NCBI RefSeq assembly: GCF_037975245.1
Contig: NC_092567.1
Coordinates: 1,461,714-1,525,713 of the forward strand
From: Apostichopus japonicus
Lineage: Eukaryota; Echinodermata; Holothuroidea; Aspidochirotida; Stichopodidae
Length of the DNA: 64,000 nucleotides
Direction: 5' to 3'
In this document: piece after piece, positions 1 through 12,800 of the stretch
Layout: each line of letters starts with the position of its first letter
Numbering within the stretch: position 1 is the stretch's first letter
The notes under the pieces: model-generated
What the model was told of the DNA's origin: nothing
The model's database searches: none
What the model saw: the letters and a program-made list of their open reading frames with translations, nothing else
Program-made: the position numbers and the translations under genes

Positions 1-1860
1 GTGGTTGTATGTTTTAGCCCATTTTTTTACACGCGTGGTTTGAACAAGACCACGGTGAAAACTAGAAAGTAAAGATATCAATACATCAATATACAAACAT
101 CGGTGAAATAAACACATGAATTGAACAAATCAATAATAACATAATAATGCATTATATATCTTCTTATAAAACAATGCACAAGAAGGAAGAATTATAACAA
201 ATAACATTTGGTAACATGAAACAAGACAGAGAGAAAGATTGGCGACAATTACATTCTTGATAATTAACTTACAATCGTTACCGGGCAAAACCAACAGCAC
301 GACAAACTGCGGTGTACAGGGGTTTAAATGGATTAACGGCGGCTTTCTGGGGTTAAAGGCGGCTTTCTGGGGTTAACGGCAGCTTTCTGGGGTTAACGGC
401 GGCTTTCTGGAGAATGTACATAACACCAACAAAGTAATAACCTCTGGCGATATATTCTAGTCCAGATACTCTTACAAATAAGCAAACAAAAAATACACAG
501 TAAAAAGGCAATAATAAATAACAGGCACGAGCATGCAGCAACATCACATTAAAGGTAAATATTTATAATGCGATATTAAAAGAGATATACAATTACAATA
601 TCAAGCCCCTTAATACTTATATGAAACAATTAGAATACTTACATACCAAGGAACAGTGCTACAGGAACACATGCGACGCCTCTCTGAGCCAGGAGAGGAA
701 TAAAGCATGTGCACTTCGAAATACGCAAGTATACATCGATTACGTAATTGTGCATTGATTACATAAGTATGCAAATCGAGGTGGATATGAAAGGCAACTA
801 GTAAATGGGCAGTATTGACCTCTGCCCGACCTCGACCAAGCGGAAATTTCCATTTGGTCACGCCACACAAATAGCACACATCGGCAACGATGACAAATAG
901 AACAAAGTAAATCTCATCTCACATGCATTTTTTTCACACCAGTGACCGTATAAGCACACAATGCTCTAAACTCTATTATTCCTGTGCATTCTATATGCCA
1001 GTCATTTAGCACATTTTGTAAGAATTCCAGCGCACTGATGCACTGATTTTGATATTCCAGATAAAGGCATCAATCGCTTTGACACAAACATCCAGACTAG
1101 CAACACTATGAAATATAATGCTTTTATCTTGAGTGCAATGAGGTGTAACTTAACTTTACTTAACTGAACTGAAGTTAACAAAAACTTTACATATCACACT
1201 GTTTTCAAACCAGTGACTTCACAAGGATCTAAACTCCCTTATTATTGTGCATTTTTATTTGGACAGGCGTGTCATATACCACACTTTGTAAGATTTCCCA
1301 TGAACCAATCAATGCATTGATTTTGATAATCTAGGTTAGAAAGATATATTGCCTTGAAACAAACGTCAGATGCTTTCAGGAGAGATGTTTGACGTAACGC
1401 CTTATGTTAAATTATCACGAAAATCCGTTGTGGAGTGATCCGTGTACCTCCTATGACAAGAACGTACACCTTGTAGAGGGTTTTTAATTTTTACAGGAGT
1501 TCCATCATTAAACAAATAAAAACAGTTAAATAATAAAGGAAAAGAAAGGTACAAAACAAAAAACAATAGTCATAATTCATGATAAATTATGTTCAGTGAT
1601 CTTTGAGAGGATTAAATTGTTTCATCATATCATATGGTACCATGATGTTTTTTTTTAAATAAGTATGCCTGTGTAAAGAAGTGTGTAATGAAAAAATATT
1701 GGTGTCAGATTTATCAAACTAATAGGAATTTCTAGTGTCATGGCTTTGTACATTTAAATTGTTTAAATAGTCTAAAGTCACAAATGATGGGGGGGGGGGG
1801 GAGATCTGTCTACAGTATTGTGAAAACAGAACAAGAAATTAAGATATGTGATGGTCTCAC
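1..1860. other. Non-coding stretch, left edge
   Basis: I see no supported gene here; the short open frames lack codon structure and splice signals. It holds a 20-bp minisatellite at 336-415 and two diverged direct copies of a ~200-bp segment (about 915-1115 and 1185-1375), which share blocks such as CCAGTGAC, CTAAACTC and GCA(C/T)TGATTTTGATA. A 12-13 base G run starts near 1789. Confidence 0.6.
336..415. repeat. 20-bp minisatellite, four copies
   Basis: Four head-to-tail units of ACGGCGGCTTTCTGGGGTTA lie at 336-355, 356-375, 376-395 and 396-415. Each has at most a few changes; the last unit diverges at its end. GGGTTA resembles a telomere hexamer, but it occurs only once per 20 bp, so I read this as an ordinary minisatellite. 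Confidence 0.85.
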
Positions 1861-2040
1861 CATTCTTGGACTTATCATGTTTGGCAATTCTACTAAAGTT
1901 TCTGGCATTTTTTTTCTCCCACCATCGTTCATCCAGTGTGACCTAAATTCTGTCGTCTCAAGCATATACTGCTGGAACTGATCAGGATTGTCTTCCAGCG
2001 TTTGTTTTGTATTCAGCCACTCAATCTTATCGACTGGTTT
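1861..2040 (-). CDS. Possible internal coding exon, unrecognised protein
   Basis: Reading the minus strand from 2040 to 1861 gives 60 uninterrupted codons with coding-like composition, rich in E, N, Q, K and W; one part reads WLNTKQTLEDNPDQFQQYML. The frame ends at AAGAATG followed directly by GTGAGA, a good donor site, and begins after CCTGAG, a weak acceptor behind a T-rich tract. In the same frame a TAA lies a few codons upstream, so splicing would be needed. I do not recognise the family, and I found no partner exon nearby. It could be an exon of a gene running off the left edge, or a fossil of a mobile element. Confidence 0.3.
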
Positions 2041-3355
2041 CTCAGGTCCCGTTTAAAATACACAAAACAAACAACACTTCTTCATAAACATTCACGCACA
2101 ATGAAATGGGTTTATTAGTGACAGTGAGCCCAATTATCGGGTTACAGACATATTTTCTCTCTGTTCCTAAAAAATATGAAATCTAAAATTTCTACCATAT
2201 GAATCAAGAATGAAAGTGGTCAACGTTAGCTAGTGATGTTAGAAGGCTTAAAACATACTTATGTAAATGGGTGTATAGCTTGTGTCAGGGTACTTTTTAA
2301 TAGTGCATTTTAATCTGTGGTTCATACAGCGAGAATGACTGACAGGATTAGGATTACCATTCAAAATTTAGAGATCACAAGCATATATTGACTCTTCATT
2401 TTTGATTACATGATATTCATACAGCTCGTCTAAAGCTGGATTGTTAACTGACTGTGCATGGACATGTCAAAAGGAGAATACCAATCAGCAATTTTGTTCA
2501 CTAGCCTTTTGAAACTGTGCCCTCCTTGGTCTATGACCCAAAGCAAATTGCTTGGAAATATGAATATTGAATAGCACATATGAGGTTGGTCTAGCGAATA
2601 CCTATGTTCAAGCTGGATTATTCTTTAACGGCTTTTACGGGCCTGGCCTTAGCAAGTAATGTCAACTTGTGTAAGCATTATAGGCTTTACTCAGGCCTAG
2701 CAGTAGCCTATGTAGCATTGGCCTTATTCTTAGTAAGGTAGGTCTAAAAAAAGGACATTTGGGGTAACACTGGGCAACCACTGTAAGTGTCGCCTAATGC
2801 CATGTAAATGTTTATGGTATGTATATGGTATATGGTATGTATTTGTTAACTTGTTCCAAGTAAGCGGTACAACTGTATGCGCTGTCAGAAATCCTCCTTG
2901 CTTTCCTTGATATAGGACTTCGCATACAGTCTCAGTAAGCTGGGGTCTGGCTATGCTGACAACATTGTAACATAGCCGTATCCGTTGGTCTAACTCTTGT
3001 TTCCATAAGTAGTCACAGTTGTGCATCATTTTCACAATATGTGCCATTTTTCACTGTTATACAGTAATTAAACCCTTCAAATGTGACGATCAAGTCTGAC
3101 CATTATATGAATGTTTGTTTCCATGAACTGCCATCATTAGTACTCGTCAATAACTGCATTCCTGGCTATAGTAACATCGATATGAGCCACGCGGCACCAG
3201 TTCTTTATCGTCAATCAATGGGTACTTTTTCATTTTACCGATTTCCCAGTCTAGTCACAATTAACTTATATAGTTGTATAAGATACCACTAAGATGGTTC
3301 CATACACTTTTACTTACATGATGTAAGAAAAGAGATGTAAACACAAGCTAATTAG

Positions 3356-3416
<61 letters not shown>

Positions 3417-3935
3417 TTAGTTACATGATTCCCCCAATGATTTACAGGCAGGATCAGAGGCAGGTAAACTACTTGCGAGGAATTGAGGGGCTAGCATATG
3501 GAACTTTTGAACATTTGCTACTCAGAACTATCCGGCGGCTATAAAGTGCAGGGTTCAATATATACATACGCACACACACATACATTTTTCTCGCGAATGA
3601 GAAACGATGATATGAATATCAATGTCGAAAGCTCAAACTTTAATGTTTAATTGCATTCAAACTTGAAAATCGAATTAAGCATCTAGTAAATAATATATGA
3701 AACAGTAAAGAAGTATGTTGACAGGTCAAATAAACATATGTCATCTTTAGTTGATGAGAGTCTTTATTATTGCATAGTGTAAAAAATATATATATATAAA
3801 GTACAAATAATAAGAGTACTGTATGTAACTAGAGCATTTCTTTGCGAGACGACGAAAATATTTTGATTGTTAGGAACGTGATCCTCAGTCACATTTCTTT
3901 ACTTTGTGTTTATCATATTTTTATACTTTCTGCAG
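2041..3935. other. Non-coding, upstream of the very large GTPase gene
   Basis: I find no gene I can support. A (TA)n tract lies at 3357-3412. The 5' exon or exons of the downstream GTPase gene must lie here or further left, because its large exon starts at a splice acceptor. I could not identify them: the segment between TTACAG and GGCAG|GTAAAC near 3440-3460 would make only a 16-base exon and is not convincing. Confidence 0.5.
3357..3412. repeat. (TA)n microsatellite
   Basis: A pure alternating TA run of about 56 bases. Confidence 0.95.
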
Positions 3936-6900
3936 ACGAGAAACGAAATATATCTAAGGAGAAGAAACGCAGTTTCTTGGAACTGTTAAGGCAATTAGGA
4001 CTTGAACGACAAGAACCGATATCGTTGATAGAGGCAATGGAAGTGAAACAATACCATGTAAGTGACGTTGGGCATGCTGGAATCCTTGATAATTTTATAT
4101 CCAAAATAACTTGCTACGACCATCGAATTCATCAGAGAAGGCTTGAATTATCGGGATCCTACATGAGTCTTAGAGTAACCAGTCATCAAGAACAGGACAC
4201 TAAATATTGGGCAGATTCCGACTCTGATGAAAGCGAAACAACAGATGATGATCATGCTCAAGGTAACAGTGTTAGTTCTCGGGACATACTTTATGCAATT
4301 TTAAGTTGTCTAGATCCATTTTTGTTGCAAGATGTTTTGATGAAAATGTCTGCTTGTCAATTGGCCGTACCCGTACTTATGCCTAATGTGTTTGATGATT
4401 GTGTTGACTTTCGCTTATGGTGTCTGCAAAAAATATCAAAATCTTGGTATGACAAGAAAAGCACAACAATACTAACAGCAAGTATTGTTAATTACAGCTT
4501 GTTAGCAGTCACCGCTTTGAAATTTGGGGCAGTAAATCAGTCAAAATCTAATGTCCTCAACAAATTGTTTGGTATTTCACAAGACATCGATGAACATGCG
4601 TATTTCGATTCTTTTGAACAAGATCCAACCCAATCGATATGGTCAAAAGGAATTTTAGAATGTGCATGGTATTTGCCTGAGAATAGATGTCAGTCGTATA
4701 ATCCGTTGAACGCAACATCTCTCTCGACAAAATACAAGTTTGAAGAAGCGCTTGCATTGCTAAATCTCAGGGGTGATGCACAAGAATTCAGTTCTCAGAT
4801 GAAATTTGCTGTAGACAAGTCATTTGTCACAATAGTGTTTATTGATTCAAATAACAAGAAAAAATACACCGAGAAGATCGATGAAATCATGGAAACTTCT
4901 CACGTGATACTTATTCTCTGTCCATCCTCCCAATCCATTCAAACTAAGAGAATTTCACAGAAAGTAAAGAAGTATGCGGCAATGACTAGCATCAATGCAA
5001 CTGGACTTGCTGCTGTTGAAATAGCCGATTTGATTACAGAAGCAATAACTCAAGTAATAAAAGATAATAACCAGAGTTTGAAAATGTGCTGCATGGCCGA
5101 ATCAACAGAGATATGTCGAAAACTCTCTATTAGGGTAGATGAAGATGTACCCGAATGCAAGGAAGCAAGGGAAGGAGCCGAAAAGATTATTGATCTCTTA
5201 GATTCAGACACATACGAAAAAGATAGAATATTTCCTATTCAAGCTTGTTGGAGATGGTTGATGAATGAATCACCACATGATGGGCAGAGTAATGTTGACA
5301 TTAATTGCAGTTCAGAGTCAGCCATAGACTCGGACATCGAGCACCAGCTTGCAAAGGTAGATGAGAAAGAGATGAAAGTAAGAAAGACACAGATGCATAC
5401 AAAACTTTCCGATCCTATCAAAATGTTTTATGAAGGATGTTCTTACGAAAAAATAAAACGGCATTATTTTCTCGAATGGCTTCAAATTCTTCTGAACAAT
5501 TTGTCCATGAAAACATTAAAGCCACTAGTCGCTCAGCTGAAGATCAACTCAGCTGAGATAAGAAATCTGTCTTCTAAGATTAATACATTAAACATCCAAT
5601 TTGAACATCCTCAATCAGGCAAGGCACGCGAAGAGCTACAGAGTATACTAGAGGATTATAATTCAAGAGAGACCGAATTAATAACTGAGAAAGGCAAAAT
5701 GATTGATAAATTCGAAGACTGTGTTGGCTTAGAACACTTTATGAGAGAATTTTCTCAATTATTTGAGGCTCACCAGGTTTCAAATGAGATTGCATTTCAG
5801 CAAAACATAAAGGTTAATTATTTACCCTCGTTAGCTGCATCTATGCTTCTAAGCGGTCTTCCGATTGAAATTCTAGACGGAGACTCCAAATTTGTTCCTA
5901 TAATGTGGGTAAAGAAAATTCTTCACTCAGTGATTAAGATACTTCGTGAAGATGCCCGTCTTTATGTGATATCTGTTTTAGGGATTCAAAGTAGTGGTAA
6001 GTCTACCTTGATGAACAGTTTGTTTGGTGTACGATTTGCTGTCAGTGCCGGGCGATGCACTCGTGGGGCATTCTTACAATTGCTACCGGTGGCTAGGCCT
6101 TTCAGGGACGTGCTTAAATGTGACTTCATTGCAATAGTTGACACAGAAGGACTGCGGGCACCCGAAAAACGAGAAGTTAAAATATCAACAACACAGGATA
6201 ACGAACTAGCAACATTTGCACTGTGTATTTCAGATCTCACCCTTATAAATATTGGAGGGCAAACAATGGGAGAAGATATGACAAATGTATTGCAAATAGC
6301 TGCGCATGCGTTCATTAGAATGAAGGAAGTTAACCTAAATGCTGAATGCCGCATTATACAACAATTTGTCGCCGATGTAACTGCGGAGGAACAAAATGAA
6401 GCCGCGATGCAAAGCATTATCTCCAGACTAAATGAAGCGATACGTGAAGCCGCAAAGAAGGAAGGAAAATCGCACCTGTACCGGCAGTTCTCAGACGTTT
6501 TTGTTGTGCAAAACTATGAAAAAAAATCTGATAATGTTCAATATATTCCAAGTTTGTGGCGTGGATATATGGGTGCTCCAAATTATCAATATGGTTTAGG
6601 TGTGCGAAAGTTGAAATCAAATATTCTTCAATGCATTCAACGAAGCGATACATCAGGAAAAATCTCGGATTTTATTTCACGAATGTCAGATGTGTGGAAT
6701 GCGATAGGAAAGGAGGACTTTGTATTCAGCTTTCAGAATACAAAGGAAGCCTCATTATATGAAAGTTTTATGGCTGTGTACAGAAATTCTATAACACCAA
6801 TTCGAACGGAGGTCATGGGGATGCAATTAGTAGCCCGCCACAATATTGAAAATGCTGAAAGTGAAGCAACGCTAACCGTTCTGAATGACAGTTTAAAAGA

Positions 6901-9820
6901 AATTGAGAGTTACTTGGGCGAACAGTGCGGGAAAACTCTTCAAAAAGTGGGCAAATTAATCAAAGAGGAGAAATATGAAAGTGTTCAGAAACATGAAGTA
7001 TATTTTAAAATAGACTTGGAAAACAAAACAAGTCGCATGCTTACAAATGCCAGCGCGGAATTACATCAAGTGGCTCAACGCCATAGAGAACAAATTGAAA
7101 AATCGTCCATTGTTAATCGCTTATATCATGAACTTTGCGAAAGCATGACCACTGTTGCCGAACAGTTACGATTACAAATTCCTGCAAACGAGCAAAAAGG
7201 GAGACAAAAGAAAAATATCGATCATTTTATTGATAAGACATTTGAGGATGTTTGGTCCCTTTCATACAAGAAAATCGTCCACGATTACCCTCTTACATCA
7301 TTAGAAGAGATTCTTCGACGAAACGAACAATCTCTTAAAACCTCCATTACATCAGAAACACAAAACACTTCACTCATGATAAAAATTCAATCACCAAAAC
7401 CATTGAAGTTCTATTCTGTCTCGTCAAATATAGTTTTTGAAGATTTTACTGCTGTAAATCGGATAAAGCTAACATTGAATACCGTTGATCCTCATCTTCA
7501 AACACAATTCCAACAATTGACAAATTATATTGAACGACTAGCAAAAGAGAAGTCGAATTTCTATCAGAATGCTTCAAAGTCAGTGACAAAGTTACTTGAA
7601 TTCCTAAAATCAGCAAACATTGAAATGGGTCATAGGAATATTGCTCTCTACATATGTTCCAGGTTTGCTGAGGTTGCACAAAGAGAGCACTGCAAAAGTG
7701 AATCACAGATGATGGAGCAATATGATGATACAGGAAAGGAAATATTTCATTCAGATGTTGTTCCAATTACCCGACTTGCATCAACTTTTTGTGAAATTGT
7801 TAATTCAATCTTCAAATTGAATTCCGAAACGATTCAAATGATGCTTAGGAGTGGAGAGACAAATGAACGAAACCACAATGTGATCAAAAGACTATTTCAC
7901 TTCAGAAAGAACAGGAATTCGAATGACTTATGGAAGGTATCTTTAGACCAAGCACTTAGAATGTTCTTTGAAGATATCGGAAAAAACACCAAAGAATGTC
8001 AATGTACGAAGGAAAATATCGTACGCTATTGTCGGTACATAGAAGAGAATGTAGAGCGAACATATAAATCAGTCAGATCGCATGCAATTGCGTACGCTTT
8101 GGGTCAGGGAATAGCACAATTCAGAATCTATGTGGTTGACTACATTAAACAAGTAGTTAATAACGCAGAATATTGCATGCAATTCGCAGAACCTTTAGAC
8201 TTTCCCAATTTACGTAGTAAGCTGGATTTAATGACCAAACTCTTCAAAACGTTTGAAATAGATCAACAACTCTTCAACATGTCTTCTTCTGTTGGAAAAA
8301 CCTCTCATCAAGAACTTCACGAAGAGGCTCAAAAGTACAGCAATTTGCCACAGTCATTGTATGTTTTACAGTTACTAGATGCTATTTTTTTGCGTGATTT
8401 GCCACATGTCTCAATGAAAGCATCTAATGTTATTCACAACAAAGTCAATAATGTGAAGAAAAACTTGTTAGCTCAAAATTTAGCATCGTTTTCACCTGAC
8501 AGAGTGCTGACGCAACTTACTGGTATAATTTACCAGGATGATGAGAAAGCTGATTCTGTTATATTTTCAAACGATGTAAAGCGAGCTATTGTCTTCCATG
8601 TTGCAGCTTGGATATTGCCTATTACAGCAGTCGAAAAGCATCAGCTTGAGAAGAGCAAAAACGTTGCATTATTAATTAATGAAGAAAAAGAAACCCTTCG
8701 TAAGTTTTTCCGTAGTTTTTGCATTGAACATAAAGAACAAATAGTGGCACAGGCTTTCTGCAATATCGTTAAGAGTGCGATCAAAGAAGGTGCAGCTGCG
8801 CGCGCTTTTCCGATTCTTTATAGCAGCATGAAAAAGGAGCAAATCGAGTTTTCCAAAAAGAAGGTATTCATCGGACATGTGTTGATAGATTTTTGTAAAA
8901 ATCAGAACAGAGAAGGGTTCACCAATTTCTTACGGAGTTTTGAAAACGTTGGTTTAAGTTGGACTCTTCGGCGCATTGCGATTGCTTGCAACAACCGTCG
9001 CAGCCAACTGTTGCACACAACGTATCAGCAATGTTTAGAAATATCTATAAATGAAATCCTTAACGTAATAAAAACAACACAGGCCAAATTTCAGAGTCAC
9101 GAATCAACTTTTGCTAACTGGCTGTCTACTTTTGTCGAAATACTTAAAACGAAAACGCGATTGACTTGCAAAACAGTTGATATTGAGAACATGAAAAAGT
9201 TCCAAATTGTCGAGAGTTTCTCATTGTTTACTAAAGAATGTACCAACATAATCTCAAAAGTTGCCCCAGAAATAAGTAAATCTTTAGAACTTCCTACTCC
9301 AGGTAATGTAGACGAAACGATATCGTGGCTGTTGGAAGCTCCTTTTAAGTTTCACGTCTCACTTTTTGAAGAAATGGAAGGTTGTAAAGAGCAATGTCCA
9401 TTTTGCGGCGCTGTTTGTGACCAAGACATGTCTGCCCACGAAAAACATTCAGCAGCGCTTCACTATCCTCAAGGTATTATTGGGTGGCGTAACATAAGTA
9501 CGAACAAACTAGTAACGGGGATATGTACTTCCTTGGTGGATTCGAACTGCAAATACAGAACTACATCTTCGAACAATGATAGCCCAGAATATCGACCATA
9601 CAAAGATTACGAAATCGATTACCCAGACTGGTATATTCGTGGTGCTATTGGAAGCGAGCCTACTGAGTTCTGGAAGTTCGTCTTTGCACAACTAAATGAG
9701 ACACTTGCAGAGAGACATGACTGCGAGGAAGGTGATGTGCCACAGGCGTGGAGCGAAATAACAATAGAGAATGCAATCAAAAGTGCAAAAACAATGTATC
9801 ACTTAAGCGAAATCGAATAA
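3936..9820 (+). CDS. Interferon-induced very large GTPase (GVIN/VLIG) homologue, giant 3' exon
   Basis: This exon encodes about 1,961 residues of a dynamin-superfamily very large GTPase. In vertebrates these are cytosolic or nuclear immune-induced proteins of about 2,400 residues. From the exon start, the P-loop GIQSSGKST is at ~683-691, the G3 motif DTEG at ~736-739 and the guanine-binding region follows. A long helical segment comes next, with charged, coiled-coil-like stretches. The C-terminal signature contains CPFCGAVC and two His (~1821-1840) and ends in a YPDWYI/FWKFVFAQLNE region. All of these match the family in order. One unbroken exon of nearly 6 kb is typical of the family. I start at 3936 because TTTATACTTTCTGCAG at 3920-3935 is a strong acceptor. 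The open frame runs further left to 3842 without an ATG, and the first in-frame ATG (4036) would cut the conserved N-terminal start. At least one 5' exon is therefore missing. TAA stop at 9818-9820. Confidence 0.9.
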
Positions 9821-12800
9821 CAGGATTCAAGATTTTCAGGAATACAGGTTAATATATGTTCAGGACAGAGTGGTAAACAAGACACTTCATTTAGCGTCAA
9901 CTTTAGTCATTGTCTGTGATTGGACTGATTTCAGTCACGTTATCGACAAGAGTCACTGAACTGGGAAAAAGGCACAAGTTTCTTCCCTGTACACTTTATG
10001 GCTCAAGTCATGAATCGTTGTCAAAGTGGCTCAAAGAAAACGATTAATTAATGACACTAAAACAATAAGACATTCATGAGATGTTCAATTTTATCTAACT
10101 GTGTTAAGCCTACTCACACCTGTGTCCATAGAAGATCAAAACGTATTCATAACACGGTAAATAGAGTGAAAGAAACTAACTAGCCTAACATTTAGTCCCG
10201 TTTTCACTTTACATGGCAGGAGAAACATATCTGTAGCGTCATACTGTCGTTAATGTAGTAGTTTAAATATTACTATTATAACAGCATTCGAACAGCATCA
10301 TTTTGAAATGTACAAGAAAGTCGAGACATCAATTGATTGAGTAGCAGTGCTTTCGGAAAGGTCTTTGGAATGAAAGTAAGAACAATTTTTTTTTCTTAGG
10401 TGCGGCGAATAGCAAGCCATATTTAGGAGGTTTGAATATTGTAGAGAGATGGAACTTCAAAATAGGTGATGCACCAATGGGTTGGAATTACATTTTAACA
10501 GAAATTTCCATAAAAATTAAATCTAAAATTAGTATAAATATAAATATGTTCTCAATCGAAGGAAATTTAAATCACCAACATTGTAGAACTTTATGGGATT
10601 ATAACAGTGTTAATATTGCCGAAGGGAATGTGTGTTTCATGTTCAAACAAGACTATGTACAGTGTTGCAAATGCATTAATTTAGATTACACATTATAATG
10701 TAATCATTAAAATAACTTCTCTTCTGTTTTTTTTTTATTTCGTTTTATATTAAAAATACTTACACTAAGTGAGATTTTATACAGCATATCTAACTCTTTT
10801 CAATTATTTTATAATCATTAAAATGTTATATTGTTCTCGACAAAGTGAATACACGTATCATTAAAGCATAAAATATTCCTGCTTACTGAATATTTTTCAA
10901 CTTAAAAGTGTTGTTAAATTAAGTATACACGAATGGTTTGCTTAATTTAAAGCAAAACGTCCTTAATTGTGACAGTGTTTAAGTTTTTAGAAAGTCCATT
11001 GTTTATTTTACGTTAGTTTTAATTACACTTTTATGCTTCATTTATAATCAATATTGGTCATATCTTCATGTTCAACATTTTATTTTTGTTAATATTCATA
11101 TAGGTGTTTAAGCGAGAACGGAACCAGCCAAACGATGGATGTATATTGTATTATTTGAGACATGATTTTGCCTACAGACAATTTTTTATCCTAAGTTGAT
11201 CAATGTAAATACACTATTTTAATGGATTTTCTTTGAGGAAAAATACGCAACGTCTTAAACAATTTTATTTTTCTTGTTTGATATGATTACAGCTGATTTA
11301 ATTTCCGGGTAAAAGTTAATTATCATAGTGAAAAGTACTGTCACTTTACAAGCAGTAGAGCTATTTTTTGTTTGATAACCTTGTACAATATGGGGTAGCT
11401 TTGCAATGAAGATAATAATCTATTTGGTTAATATTATGTACTACATATGCTAGTTGTTGTGTTAGTTTTATTAGAATTACACTCAGTAGACGAACGGTTG
11501 TCTATTAGTATACCAGATGTGATTGTATGAATCCGTAGAAGTTGTTCTCGTTTGTAGGAAAACAATATTTGGTGTTTGAATAATATAAATCTTGTTTTGT
11601 ATTAAAATGACCTTGTTACAGAAACAAAGTACAGCACAGCTGATGTAAACGAAATATTTGTAAATATTAGCAAGGCGCTTCTATGAATCAAATCAGGTTA
11701 GCATGGCTTGATTAAAGAGCACAATTAACAAAGTTAAAAATATATTACTGTGAAAGCAAATAGATGTTTTACATACTGCAACAATACGATACACGTATTC
11801 ATGTGTGTATGTGTAGTTAGATTGGTTGTTTCGTGGAAGGGGACTTATGTGTATATTACTGGCGTGTAGTTTTGTATTGCTTCTTTATTTTTATTATCTT
11901 TCTTGTGTTTTCCACTCAAAGTGTTTTCCAATTGTTACGCTCTCAAAAATTTGATTTTCTCTCCATTCATTTGATACATTCTACCTGTCTTAAACTCTTT
12001 GTACTTTGTGTTAACACAAATAAATCAATGAGAGAAACGAAAGCTTCTGCACTTTAATCGTTTTCTTTTAACAAAAGCCTGCAACGGTTGTAAGACAATT
12101 TTCTTGCCCCTCCCCCTCACCCCAAATTCCAAAGTCCAAATTGAGACCTTAGTTAGTGTAGCGACCCTACCATGTATTGAGATCAATTTAGAGGGATTCC
12201 CATCTCTAAGGTAAACACAATATTTTTTTTTTAAATCAGTAAATAAGTATATAACACGCACAAAAGGTCCAAGCGCTCTTTATTTTCACAGGTGATCTCT
12301 GTTTGGACGCTCATAGATGATGAGTTAGGTCATCTGGAAATGTTGTAATCACAAATGTGTAATGTTAATTCAGGGAGCTGTCAGTAACTACCTGGATTAT
12401 GGATATATCCTTTAGTACATTGACTGCGTCTTGTTTTGTGTTGTATGTATTAGGTCATATTAAACCACAAACGGTGACAGTTTGAGTGATGTTTTGCTTA
12501 GCGATCGGTTTCTGGAGTGAGCAGATATGATTTCGATATCGAGTGTGAAGACGGTAACTTCCATAGTAATTCAAAGATGCAACGCATTAGCCCAGGATAA
12601 GTAAATGTAGGGTAACAATAGACTAGCAAGTTGAAAAAAGCCCAAATAAGAGGAATGTACATGTTGTCACTGTCTTCAGAGAGAATTCAGCTGAAGCTAG
12701 ATTTGCTCCAGCCGTAAGAAGTATGTTTGATGATGTTGGTCCCTGACTCTCCGGCCAGCTCCACAGAAGCAGAGAAGCACCAGGAGTCAACTCAGGCTAA

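Noticed and set aside
2730-3047. 105-aa minus-strand open frame with a protein-like first half
   Set aside because: No donor site was found at a sensible end and no family is recognised; I could not link it to the candidate exon at 1861-2040.
3842-3935. In-frame N-terminal extension of the very large GTPase
   Set aside because: It has no ATG (only a TTG) and ends in a clear polypyrimidine tract plus CAG acceptor, so it is most likely intron.
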